From Emcibacteraceae bacterium (GTDB lineage Bacteria; Pseudomonadota; Alphaproteobacteria; Sphingomonadales; Emcibacteraceae), in NCBI GenBank assembly GCA_028281625.1, contig JANQJN010000100.1, forward strand, positions 1 to 46,832: a stretch of DNA of 46,832 nt. Reading direction: 5' to 3'. Below the pieces are notes generated by a model. It saw only the letters and a program-made list of their open reading frames with translations. It was not told where the DNA came from and did not search any database. This document shows positions 17,422 through 26,808 of this stretch, one piece after another (position 1 is the stretch's first letter; every line of letters begins with the position of its first letter). A program made the translations under genes and the position numbers.

Positions 17422-19050
17422 TCACTTGCCACGCACGGGAGGGCGGAAATAAAGATGCCATGGAGCAGGAATATCAGCGAGATCCATTGTCACCTCAATA
17501 AGGTTCGGGCCGTCATGCGCAAGCGCATCCTTTAACAAGGTACGAAGACCTTCTGAGCTGTCTGTTCGCGCTGATTTAACGCCAAAGCTTTCCCCAAGAG
17601 CAACAAAGTCTGGATTTTGAAGATCAGAAGCGATCACTCTGCCATCATGAGACCGCTGTTGAATGCGCTTCACATTCCCGTAGGCATTGTCGTTGAACAC
17701 AATACATATCATTGGAATGTTAAACTGGGCAGCCGTCGCCATCTCTTGTACATTAAACAAGAAGCCGCCGTCACCAGCAATGGTAACAACCTTTTTATCC
17801 GGGTTTGCCACCTGAACGCCCAGGCCAGTCGCATAGCTGTGGCCCAGTGTTCCCTGATAACTTGGATAAAGATAAGTACGCGGATGATAAACAGGAAAAG
17901 CATCCCGTGACGCGTAGCCCATCTGCGTAAGATCATTGACCAGAAACCCGTCCTCCGGCAGTTCGTCGCGGATCACTTTAAGATACTCCACTTGCGGTGC
18001 CATGATGTTTACTTCTTTTTCTATTTCGCGACGAATTTCACCGATTGTGTCGGCGGGCCATTTGGCTTCGCAATCACCAATTTCAGCACTCAGCGCTTTT
18101 ACCCCTTCCGCAGCGTCGCACTCAATTGCCACATCTGGCGTACCAAATACCTGCATTTCCACGGCATCAATATCCATACGAATAATAGTCAGGTTGTCAT
18201 CCTGTCCCCAGTCTTCCATCGGGATGGCCATGCGGGTACCAATGCCGATCACCACATCGGCATCTTTCCAGAAGAAATGGCCCGCAACCGGTGGATAGGC
18301 GTGTTCATCACGGGCATCCAATACCCCGAGTGCATTTACAGTGGGCACAACGGGTGCTTTTAATCTTGTTGCCAGTTCGCGCACTTCCTCGGACGCATCA
18401 AGCGTTCCTCCACCGATCATAACCAAGGGTCGCTTGGCATTTTTAAGAAGTTCAGCCGCTTTTTTTAATGTTTTTTCTTTTGGCTTTTTCGGAGCGCGGG
18501 GCATAATCGCTTTTGCTGGATCTACATATTCCTTCATAGGCATGATGTCCATTGCCATTTCAATCTCGACCGGACGCACGCGTCCTGATGTAAGCTCGTT
18601 AAAAGCACGGGCCATAGCTGACGGCGTATCGGAAGGCGTGTCAATCCGATTGGCATGCTTTGTGATTTTCGCTGCGATCTCGATCTGGTCACGAATTTCG
18701 TGAAGCTGGCCAGTTTTACCATTAATTTTAGCAGAAGGAATCTGCCCGGATATACAAAGCATCGGTGTGTTGCAAGCATAACCCGTTGATATGGCAGCAC
18801 ACGCATTTAGCAGCCCCGGTCCTGGTACGACAAAAAAAGCGCCAACCTTTCCGGTTGATTGGGCGAAGCCATATGCCATATATGCTGCACCCTGCTCATG
18901 ACGGCAGTGGATGATGCTGATCTCATCTGAACGGTCGTACATTGCCGAAAAACTGTAATCAAGTTGCGCGCCAGGCACGCCAAAAACCTGATCAATACCA
19001 TTTGCAATTAAGCTGTCGACAATGGCCTGCCCGCCTGTCATTTCCACCAT
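17422..19050 (-). CDS. Thiamine-pyrophosphate-dependent enzyme (acetolactate synthase/decarboxylase-like)
   Basis: VFGVPGAQLDYSF, HEQGAAYMAYGFAQSTGKVGAFFVVPGPG, TIAGDGGFLFNVQEMATAAQFNIPMICIVFNDNAYGN (TPP motif). Confidence 0.92.
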   Translation of the reverse strand: MVEMTGGQAIVDSLIANGIDQVFGVPGAQLDYSFSAMYDRSDEISIIHCRHEQGAAYMAYGFAQSTGKVGAFFVVPGPGLLNACAAISTGYACNTPMLCISGQIPSAKINGKTGQLHEIRDQIEIAAKITKHANRIDTPSDTPSAMARAFNELTSGRVRPVEIEMAMDIMPMKEYVDPAKAIMPRAPKKPKEKTLKKAAELLKNAKRPLVMIGGGTLDASEEVRELATRLKAPVVPTVNALGVLDARDEHAYPPVAGHFFWKDADVVIGIGTRMAIPMEDWGQDDNLTIIRMDIDAVEMQVFGTPDVAIECDAAEGVKALSAEIGDCEAKWPADTIGEIRREIEKEVNIMAPQVEYLKVIRDELPEDGFLVNDLTQMGYASRDAFPVYHPRTYLYPSYQGTLGHSYATGLGVQVANPDKKVVTIAGDGGFLFNVQEMATAAQFNIPMICIVFNDNAYGNVKRIQQRSHDGRVIASDLQNPDFVALGESFGVKSARTDSSEGLRTLLKDALAHDGPNLIEVTMDLADIPAPWHLYFRPPVRGK

Positions 19051-19105
19051 ATTAGCTACCCGCTTGTTCCATTATTTAAGACTTGGTTACAATATTTGAG
19101 ATTTA

Positions 19106-19137
19106 TATCATTATGTGTATAATTACAAGTAATGATA
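19106..19137. promoter_or_regulatory. 8-bp inverted repeat TATCATTA-N16-TAATGATA in the TPP enzyme/IclR divergent region
   Basis: Arms 19106-19113 and 19130-19137, directly upstream of the IclR start at 19142. Confidence 0.55.
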
Positions 19138-19141
19138 AGGA

Positions 19142-19963
19142 ATGTGTGTGAATAAAGATATAGAAAATACCGAAAGCGGCACCATGGTAAGGTCCATTGC
19201 CGTCTCATTCAAACTTCTTGATACCATGGTTCGTGCTGGCGAACCCATGCGCATCACAGAACTAGCGCGCCAGCTTGGCGAAAGCAAAGCCAAGGTCCAC
19301 CGTCACCTGAGCACCTTAAGGTCGTTGGGTGTCGTTGAACAGGAAAAAACATCGGAAAAATACCGTCTGGGATGGAAGCTATTCCGGCTTGGCCAAGCAG
19401 CGTTCGAGCAGTTTGATCTTAAGACCATTGCCGAACCCCATATGGTCCGGCTTCGTGACCTGACAGCCCAATCAGCGGTCCTTGCCGTACCTTCGGGCGG
19501 GGAAGCAATGGTGATCGCAAGCCTTGATAATACAAGCGATACAAGCCTCCGAATCTCTGCGGTTCCGGGCGCAACGCCGCCAACCACAGCGTCCGCACAA
19601 GGCAGAATCGTTCTTGCTTACGCCAGCCCTGAACATCAGGAACAGCTTCTGGCTGGTCCACTCACCGCATATAATGAAAAAAGCATGACTGACATCGGCT
19701 CAGTCAGGGAGCGACTGGAACTGATTAGAACACGGCTTTACGATACCGCCATCGAAGAAGTGATGCTGGGATTCTCCACAATCGCTGCTCCAATATTTGA
19801 CGCTGACAACAATATGATAGGTACCGTAGGCGTCATTGGATCCGTTCAATATATCGCTGATCCACCAAAGCCCCAACAGATCGCCCATGTACAAAGCTGC
19901 GCAGCGACCATTTCGGAGGCCTTTGGATCCGATGCCTACAAAAACACCGCCGATCCTTTTTAG
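19142..19963 (+). CDS. IclR family transcriptional regulator
   Basis: HTH MRITELARQLGESKAKVHRHLSTLRSLGVVEQ; C-terminal effector-binding domain. Confidence 0.92.
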   Translation: MCVNKDIENTESGTMVRSIAVSFKLLDTMVRAGEPMRITELARQLGESKAKVHRHLSTLRSLGVVEQEKTSEKYRLGWKLFRLGQAAFEQFDLKTIAEPHMVRLRDLTAQSAVLAVPSGGEAMVIASLDNTSDTSLRISAVPGATPPTTASAQGRIVLAYASPEHQEQLLAGPLTAYNEKSMTDIGSVRERLELIRTRLYDTAIEEVMLGFSTIAAPIFDADNNMIGTVGVIGSVQYIADPPKPQQIAHVQSCAATISEAFGSDAYKNTADPF

Positions 19964-20026
19964 TAGATTTTCGGAACAATGTATCGTATAACGAGACAAG
20001 TTTAAAAAACCAATACGGAGCATCAC

Positions 20027-21472
20027 ATGGCAATTCGCACGGGACAACAATATTTAGAAGCAATCGCCAAACCAAGAGACATCAGGATTGACGGTGAAAA
20101 AGTCACCAATGTGGTCGAAGATCCACGCTTTTCCGGTGGTGCTCAAACCATGGCAGAGATATTCGACCTTCAACACCGCGAAGACCTGATCGATAAAATG
20201 ACCTACGAGGAAAATGGTGAACGTTACGGCCTTTCCCACAAAATGATCAAGACCAGAGAAGAGCTTGAAGAACGTAAGACCATGTTTAAAATTTGGTCCG
20301 ATTATAGCTGCGGCACTTTTGGTCGATCACCCGATTATATGAATGTCTACTTGATGGCTATGGCGGCAGCCGCTGATCAATTTGGTGAATATTCGGATAA
20401 TGTCAGAAATTATTATAAACATATCCGCGACAATGACCTTTCCATGACCCATACGCTGGTGAACCCGCAAGTGGACCGCTCAAAGCCGGTTGAGCAACAG
20501 GATAAAGACCTGGCCGCGAAGATCGTCGAAACGAATGATGAAGGGATTGTCATCCAGGGCGCACGGATGGTCTCTACCCTCTCCGCTTATGCTGATGAAA
20601 TCCTGGTCGTTCCAAGCGGCATCATTCAGAATAATCAGGAAGCCTTCCCTTACGCCTTCGCCTTCGGCATACAAACGGATGCTCCGGGTGTTATTCATGT
20701 TTCCCGTCCTTCAGTGGTTCATCAGAATGAAGGCCATGCCATGGATTATCCCATGTCCGGCCGTTTTGATGAAACGGACGCGATGATTATTTTTGATAAT
20801 GTCCTGGTCCCCTGGGAGCGAGTATTTACTCATGGTGACGTGACAATGTGTAATGAATTTTATAAACGAACCAACATCGGTGCTCATATTCTGGATCAAT
20901 CAACAGTGCGCAGCCTTGCCAAGGCAGAATTTTACCGCGACCTTGCCTATACCATTGTAAATACAACAAAAACCGATGGGTTTATCAATGTTCAGAACCT
21001 GCTTGCGGAGCTCATGACATCTGTGGAAATGGTCCGCAGTGTGATTGTCGCTGCTCATGCTGAGGCGAAAATGGTAAATGGCATTATGTCTCCCAACGCG
21101 GCACCATATGCGGCACTTCGCTTAAGGTATCCTGATATGTATCAACGCATGTGCGAAATCATCCGCACTCTCGGGGCGGGTGGCCTTGTCGCCGTGCCGT
21201 CTTATGCTGAATTTGAAAGTGAACACACCAAGGAATTCGTTGATAAATATTTCCAGAGCGCCAATGGTGACAGCCGCAGCAGAACCAAGCTTTTCCGCCT
21301 CGCCTATGACGCTTCCATTTCAAGCTTTGCGGGTCGTCAGCAGCTCTATGAGCGATATTATTCTGGTGACCCTGTGCGTGCTGCGGCAATCATGTATAAT
21401 AGCGCCGATAAAGAACCGGGAATGGCCCGCATTTGGGAGTTTCTCGATGAATATGAAAAGAGCCTTTCATGA
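20027..21472 (+). CDS. HpaB-family flavin-dependent aromatic monooxygenase (4-hydroxyphenylacetate 3-hydroxylase-like)
   Basis: DYMNVYLMAMAAAADQFGEYSDNVRNYYKHIRDNDLSMTHTLVNPQVDRSK, FDNVLVPWERVF, GRQQLYERYYSGDPVR. Confidence 0.88.
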   Translation: MAIRTGQQYLEAIAKPRDIRIDGEKVTNVVEDPRFSGGAQTMAEIFDLQHREDLIDKMTYEENGERYGLSHKMIKTREELEERKTMFKIWSDYSCGTFGRSPDYMNVYLMAMAAAADQFGEYSDNVRNYYKHIRDNDLSMTHTLVNPQVDRSKPVEQQDKDLAAKIVETNDEGIVIQGARMVSTLSAYADEILVVPSGIIQNNQEAFPYAFAFGIQTDAPGVIHVSRPSVVHQNEGHAMDYPMSGRFDETDAMIIFDNVLVPWERVFTHGDVTMCNEFYKRTNIGAHILDQSTVRSLAKAEFYRDLAYTIVNTTKTDGFINVQNLLAELMTSVEMVRSVIVAAHAEAKMVNGIMSPNAAPYAALRLRYPDMYQRMCEIIRTLGAGGLVAVPSYAEFESEHTKEFVDKYFQSANGDSRSRTKLFRLAYDASISSFAGRQQLYERYYSGDPVRAAAIMYNSADKEPGMARIWEFLDEYEKSLS

Positions 21473-21867
21473 CCGACGCGCCAGACAGAAATTATAAAAA
21501 AGTGGGTGACATAAAGACACCGGATGGACCGGTAACATTCACCATGGAGCATTCGCAAAATGGTTACCGAATGAATGCCATCTGCTTCAGCCTTAAACAG
21601 GAAAAAAACCGTATCGCTTTTAAAGAAGATTATGAAAAATATATGGCCAACTTCGGTCTGAGCGAGTTTGAAAAGGATCTGGTTCGAAGTCGAGATTGGC
21701 TCAAAATGATCCATTATGGCGTAAGCCCTTATGTGATAGGAAAAATGGCCCAGTGTTTTGGGCTTAGTTTTATTGATTGGGGTTCCTACATGCGTGGTGA
21801 GCCATCGCAGGAATTCATCGATCGCAATGTACCGCTACTTAAAAATTACAATAAGGATGAAGACTAA
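21469..21867 (+). CDS. LigA-like extradiol dioxygenase small (alpha) subunit
   Basis: YRMNAICFSLKQEKNRIAFKEDYEKYMANFGLSEFEKDLVRSRDWLKMIHYGVSPYVIGKM resembles the LigA fold; start overlaps the previous stop (ATGA). Confidence 0.85.
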   Translation: MTDAPDRNYKKVGDIKTPDGPVTFTMEHSQNGYRMNAICFSLKQEKNRIAFKEDYEKYMANFGLSEFEKDLVRSRDWLKMIHYGVSPYVIGKMAQCFGLSFIDWGSYMRGEPSQEFIDRNVPLLKNYNKDED

Positions 21868-22700
21868 TGGCGAATTTTGTTGGCGGTATATGTACTTCCC
21901 ATAACGGCGCGCTCATGCACGGCTGGGATAAGCAGCTTCGCGATGATCCGATTTGGACACCTCTGTTTGAAGGGTATGATCCGGTCAAAGCCTGGATCAA
22001 AGAAAAGGAAGTGGACGTTCTCTTCTTCGTCTTTAATGATCATGTCAGCAACTTTTTCTTTGATTGCTACCCTACCTTCGCCATTGGCATCGCCGAAGAA
22101 TATGAACATGCCGATGAAGGATCAGGACCAAGGGATTTGGCGATACCTTACGGCGATGTCCCTTTCTCCCGCTATATGGCTGATTATTTGATCCGCTCGG
22201 ATTTTGACCTTACTGTTTGCCAGGAAATGAAACTGGATCACGGACTTATGGGTCCTACACCCTATATGCTCGATCAGCCCTGGCCGGTTAAGTTTGTGCC
22301 ATTTTGCGTCAATGTCATTCAGCATCCAATCCCCAGCGTACGTCGTTGCTGGAACCTGGGTAAAAAAGTCCGTGAAGCCATCGAAGCCTATCCGGAAGAC
22401 ATTAATGTCGCAGTGGTCGGCACAGGCGGTCTATCACACGAACTGCAGGGTACAGAATTCGGCCGTATCGAGCTTGATTGGGACAATGAATTTATGGACA
22501 AATTCGAATTTGAGCCCGAAAGCATGCTCGATTGGGACGTGCAGGAATTTATGGATCGCGGCGGCGCGGAAAGCGCGGAAACAGTCATGTGGTTTGCTAT
22601 GCGCGGCGCCATGACACCGAAAGTGAAACGCATCCATCGCAATCTTTACCGCGGCATGCTTACCGGTATGGGTGTGCTTGTGTTTGAGGACGCGGAATGA
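21867..22700 (+). CDS. LigB-like class III extradiol ring-cleavage dioxygenase catalytic (beta) subunit
   Basis: GGICTSHNGAL, DVLFFVFNDHVSNFFFD, VAVVGTGGLSHEL, LDHGLMGP. Confidence 0.9.
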   Translation: MANFVGGICTSHNGALMHGWDKQLRDDPIWTPLFEGYDPVKAWIKEKEVDVLFFVFNDHVSNFFFDCYPTFAIGIAEEYEHADEGSGPRDLAIPYGDVPFSRYMADYLIRSDFDLTVCQEMKLDHGLMGPTPYMLDQPWPVKFVPFCVNVIQHPIPSVRRCWNLGKKVREAIEAYPEDINVAVVGTGGLSHELQGTEFGRIELDWDNEFMDKFEFEPESMLDWDVQEFMDRGGAESAETVMWFAMRGAMTPKVKRIHRNLYRGMLTGMGVLVFEDAE

Positions 22701-24049
22701 AGATTTTTTCCCATCGCAAACGCCCCCAGCATATGGGCAAATACCCGATGGAAAAAATCAAACGGGTCGATCACCCGACAACGCTTGTAATTGAAGATGA
22801 AGTGAAACGCGTGCCCCGCCGCGCGGATGGTTTTGTCCGCGCAGATCATGGGGATTTCGGAAAAAAACAAAAAGAGGCACGGGAGCGCACCGGATCATCA
22901 ACAAAAAAAGGAGCAAAAGTGCCACTAAATGGCGCCTTCGGCGACAATATCATGCCGCTGATGAAAATGCATGATGGGGAGATCGCGCTAGAAAAAGCTC
23001 CTATTTCTGATGATCCGGAAGTGCTTGCTAATAACCTCAAATCACTTGGTTATTTCCTTGATGCCGATGTTATCGGTATTTGTGAAGCAAAACCTTACGC
23101 TTGGTATTCCCATGATAAGGAAGGTAATGAAATCGAAGTTGCGCATAAATACGCGATCGTGATGCTGATTGATCAGGGATACTACACCAATGATGCCTCC
23201 ACCGGCGATGACTGGATTAGCGGGTCACAAAGCTACCGCGCGTATCTTCGCGGCGCTGAAATCGGTAATATCATGGCCGCTTATATCCGAAACCTTGGTT
23301 ACGGTGCCCGTTGCCATAGCGCCATGGACAGTCAGGTGATGCACCTTCCGCTTATCGTCTGGTCTGGCCTTGGAGAACTCAGCCGAATTGGTGAGGTTGC
23401 AATAAACCCGTTCATTGGTCCGCGCTTTAAATCGGTGGTCGTTACAACTGACGTCCCCGTGAAAATCGATAAGCCCATTGATTTTGGTCTACAGGAGTTT
23501 TGCAAGAAATGTCGCAAATGCGCCCGTGAATGCCCGGTCAGTGCTATACCCTGGGGTGATAAGATTATGTATAACGGCGCTGAAATGTGGAAGCCCGATG
23601 TCCCCAACTGCACCAGTTACAGGGTTTCAAACGCCAAGGGTGCCGGCTGTGGCCGCTGTATGAAGATGTGTCCATGGAATAACGAAGGCATAATGCTGGA
23701 ACGCTTTGCGGTTTGGCTTTCCATCAATTTGCCATTTACCCAGAAATTCCTGGCCTGGCTTGATGATTTTGTCGGAAATGGCAAACAAAACAAAGAGCGC
23801 AAATGGTGGTTTGATCTGGATAATGACCAAGGCAAAATCATTATCCCCAAAGCGACCAACAAAAAAGACTTAAAAGCCGATAAAAAAGAACCCAAGGGTC
23901 ACCGCATTTCCAACTACACCGTGGAAAGCCTTCCAAAACATAATGAAAAAGACCCATGGCCCTTTGATCGCAAGGGTGGCTGGGACCTTGCCAAGAAAAT
24001 TGAAAGCCCGGAGGAAGCAAGAAAAAGGGTCAAAAACAAGCAAACTTGA
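22697..24049 (+). CDS. Reductive-dehalogenase-like (RdhA domain) iron-sulfur corrinoid protein, cytosolic, no fused reductase
   Basis: LGYGARCHSAMDSQVMHLPLIVWSGLGELSRIGEVAINPFIGPRFKSVVVTTDVPVKIDKPIDFGLQEFCKKCRKCARECPVSAI and NCTSYRVSNAKGAGCGRCMKMCPW: RdhA core with two [4Fe-4S] motifs; 4-nt ATGA overlap with ligB. Confidence 0.85.
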   Translation: MKIFSHRKRPQHMGKYPMEKIKRVDHPTTLVIEDEVKRVPRRADGFVRADHGDFGKKQKEARERTGSSTKKGAKVPLNGAFGDNIMPLMKMHDGEIALEKAPISDDPEVLANNLKSLGYFLDADVIGICEAKPYAWYSHDKEGNEIEVAHKYAIVMLIDQGYYTNDASTGDDWISGSQSYRAYLRGAEIGNIMAAYIRNLGYGARCHSAMDSQVMHLPLIVWSGLGELSRIGEVAINPFIGPRFKSVVVTTDVPVKIDKPIDFGLQEFCKKCRKCARECPVSAIPWGDKIMYNGAEMWKPDVPNCTSYRVSNAKGAGCGRCMKMCPWNNEGIMLERFAVWLSINLPFTQKFLAWLDDFVGNGKQNKERKWWFDLDNDQGKIIIPKATNKKDLKADKKEPKGHRISNYTVESLPKHNEKDPWPFDRKGGWDLAKKIESPEEARKRVKNKQT

Positions 24050-24103
24050 ATTAATCGCTTAAAACTCTAAACTGTTATCAAAATAATACTTAGGGAGGAT
24101 CAG

Positions 24104-25447
24104 TTGAGTTCAGAAAGTACATCAGGGAGTATAACTCAAGGGGAACCAAAATCATTAGCCTACGCCTGGGGCGTGGCAATTTGCCTAAGCTTAGGGTACG
24201 CGCTGTCTTTCTTGGACCGTGAACTTCTTTCTATGGTGATTACGCCAGTTAAGGAAAGTTTTGACCTTACAGATTTTCAGGTAAGTTTGCTTCTTGGACC
24301 AGCGTTCGCCATCTTTTATACCGTTATGGGTATCCCTCTTGGTTGGGCCGCGGATAGATATAATCGAACGCGTCTGATCGCTGCCGGCATGGCACTCTGG
24401 AGCGCGATGACTGCCTTCTGCGGATTAAGCGCCAATTTCATACAGATCTTTATGGCCCGGATTGGTGTTGGTGTAGGTGAAGCCGTCCTCACCCCGGCTG
24501 CTGTTTCACTTCTTTCCGATTATTTTCCAAAAAACAAACTTCCTCTAGCCTTAAGCACTTATTCAATAGGCCTATTTATCGGTGCTGGCATGGCCGGAAT
24601 CGGCGGCGGAATTGTGCTGGGTATGCTTCGCGATGTCACTTGGACCATACCATTTTTTGGAACTCTCGAATATTGGCAGATTGTCTTTCTGCTTGCCGCG
24701 ACGCCAGGCCTTCTTTTAGCACTGTTAATATTCTTCCTTCGTGAACCACCGCGTAAAGAAATGGCAGTTGATGCCAGCGGGAGGGAACAAAAAGCATCGT
24801 TTTCTGCCGCTTTCTCATATATGTGGGAGCGTAAGAAAATGTTCCTGTGCCTGTTTATTGGTGGCTCCATGGTTGCGATTATTCAGTATCAGGCACTTTG
24901 GTATCCTGAGCATTTCATGAGAGCCTTTGACTGGGGACCAGAACAAGCAGGCCCAGCCACAGGTATACCGACCATTTTCGGTGGTATCGCCGGGTTGCTT
25001 TTGGGCGGGTATTATATGTCTCACCAATCAAAAATCGGTAACAAGGATGTATCATTGAAGCTCGCCTTTCTAAGTGCGGCTTGCATCAGTGTGCCAGCGG
25101 TATTTATGCCTCTACTGGGAAGTTCGACGGCAGCAATCATTGGCGTAACCATGGTTAAATTCTTCGTTGCCATGCCGTTGATAGCGGGCACAACCGCCAT
25201 TCGCATGGCCGTCCCCAATCAAATGCGCGGTCAATTTACCGCGATGTATTTTGTCGCAGTTGGTCTCGTTGGCGCAACAATTGGGCCAGTGCTTCCCGGC
25301 TATATCAATACTTTCATTTTTGCCGAAGCAATGGATACACTTGGCTATGCACTGGCAATTTCAGCTGCGCTAACTGTACCCTTTAGCACGGGGCTACTTT
25401 GGATCAGCTGGGGCGAGTTTAAAAAACATGTTTATCAGGACGATTAA
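24104..25447 (+). CDS. MFS transporter (spinster-like), TTG start
   Basis: MGIPLGWAADRYNRTRLIAAGMALWSAMTAFCGL, RIGVGVGEAVLTPAAVSLLSDYFP; GGGAGGATCAG ribosome-binding site then TTG. Confidence 0.92.
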   Translation: MSSESTSGSITQGEPKSLAYAWGVAICLSLGYALSFLDRELLSMVITPVKESFDLTDFQVSLLLGPAFAIFYTVMGIPLGWAADRYNRTRLIAAGMALWSAMTAFCGLSANFIQIFMARIGVGVGEAVLTPAAVSLLSDYFPKNKLPLALSTYSIGLFIGAGMAGIGGGIVLGMLRDVTWTIPFFGTLEYWQIVFLLAATPGLLLALLIFFLREPPRKEMAVDASGREQKASFSAAFSYMWERKKMFLCLFIGGSMVAIIQYQALWYPEHFMRAFDWGPEQAGPATGIPTIFGGIAGLLLGGYYMSHQSKIGNKDVSLKLAFLSAACISVPAVFMPLLGSSTAAIIGVTMVKFFVAMPLIAGTTAIRMAVPNQMRGQFTAMYFVAVGLVGATIGPVLPGYINTFIFAEAMDTLGYALAISAALTVPFSTGLLWISWGEFKKHVYQDD

Positions 25448-25462
25448 TCAGGGGAGACGCAC

Positions 25463-26803
25463 GTGAGCAGCGAGGAAATTACAACAGAAGAAAAGCTGGA
25501 CCACAGCGTTGGATACGCCTGGTTTATCACCATCGTTCTTATGTTTTGTTACACCTTTTCAATGCTGGACCGGGAAATCATTTCGCTTCTGGTAGAACCA
25601 ATAAAAGCCGAATTTAATATAACAGACTTCGAAATGGGTCTGCTGATGGGACCAGCATTCAGTTTGTTTTATACGGTGATGGGTATTCCTCTTGGCTGGG
25701 CAGCGGACCGTTACAACCGAAAAAACCTTATTGCGCTGGGGATCACCGTTTGGTCTATCATGACAGCGTTTTGCGGCCTAGCAGGAAGTTATATTCAGCT
25801 TTTCATAAACCGTATTGGTGTGGGAGTTGGTGAAGCGTCCCTCACCCCGAGTGCGTCTTCGCTTCTTTCTGATTTATTCCCCAAAGACAAACTTCCTTTT
25901 GCATCCAGCATTTATTCTCTTGGTGTATTTATTGGCTCCAGCCTTGCCATGATCGGTGGCGGAATTCTCCTTTTTTATATTAAAGATGTGACCGTTACCT
26001 GGCCAATCGTTGGAACGCTGGAATATTGGCAGCTCACCTTCATTATCGTCGGTCTGCCGGGGCTCATCCTCGCGCTTATGGTTTATCAAATAGTTGAGCC
26101 ACGACGTAAGGGCCTTGCTGTGGACGCCTCCGGCCAGGTTGAAAAGGTTTCACTTGTAAATGCCTTCAAATATATGATTGAAAATAAAAAACTTTTTCTG
26201 AATTTCTTCCTTGGTGGATCAATCATCGCCACAATCGGCTATCATTCGGTTTGGTATCCATCACTCTTCATCCGTACGTGGGGCTGGAGCGAAGTTGAAG
26301 CCGCCACTGCAACGGGGTTGCCGTCCCTCATTGGTGGGGTGTTTGGCTTGTTAGCCGGTGGATGGATCATGGGTAAACTCATTGAAGGGGGACGCAAGGA
26401 TGCTGCCTTGATGATCGCGTTTATTGCCGCACTGGGGATCGGTATCCCTGCTGTTGCCATGCCGCTTATGCCAAACGGAATTCTTGCTGCAATTGTTATG
26501 ATCGGCGCCAAAGTGTTCGTCGGCATCCCGCTTATTTCCGGTATTGCCATGATCCGCATGTCAGTGCCAAACCAAATGCGCGGACAGTTTACAGCTCTTT
26601 ATTTCGTTTTCATCGGTATCGTCGCCACTGGATTAGGCCCGGTGATTCCAGGTACATTTACCACCTACCTGTTTAATGAAAACACCGAAATGATCCGTTA
26701 CTCATTGGCGATCGCTGCAGGGATAGTCGTGCCCATAGGCGCCACCATGATCTGGTTCGGCTGGCAGGAATATAAAAAGGTGGTCTACGCAAACGAGGAA
26801 TAA
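25463..26803 (+). CDS. MFS transporter, paralogue of preceding gene, GTG start
   Basis: MGIPLGWAADRYNRKNLIALGITVWSIMTAFCGLAGSYIQLFINRIGVGVGEASLTPSASSLLSDLFP; same length and motifs as upstream MFS. Confidence 0.92.
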   Translation: MSSEEITTEEKLDHSVGYAWFITIVLMFCYTFSMLDREIISLLVEPIKAEFNITDFEMGLLMGPAFSLFYTVMGIPLGWAADRYNRKNLIALGITVWSIMTAFCGLAGSYIQLFINRIGVGVGEASLTPSASSLLSDLFPKDKLPFASSIYSLGVFIGSSLAMIGGGILLFYIKDVTVTWPIVGTLEYWQLTFIIVGLPGLILALMVYQIVEPRRKGLAVDASGQVEKVSLVNAFKYMIENKKLFLNFFLGGSIIATIGYHSVWYPSLFIRTWGWSEVEAATATGLPSLIGGVFGLLAGGWIMGKLIEGGRKDAALMIAFIAALGIGIPAVAMPLMPNGILAAIVMIGAKVFVGIPLISGIAMIRMSVPNQMRGQFTALYFVFIGIVATGLGPVIPGTFTTYLFNENTEMIRYSLAIAAGIVVPIGATMIWFGWQEYKKVVYANEE

Positions 26804-26808
26804 TTCCC

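Noticed and set aside
22697-24049. Interpretation of the RdhA-like protein as epoxyqueuosine reductase (QueG)
   Set aside because: QueG shares the iron-sulfur/corrinoid core, but here the gene is translationally coupled to aromatic catabolic genes, has the DKPIDFG-x4-FCKKCRKCARECP context typical of RdhA and lacks a recognisable QueG C-terminal HEAT-like region. A profile comparison is still needed.
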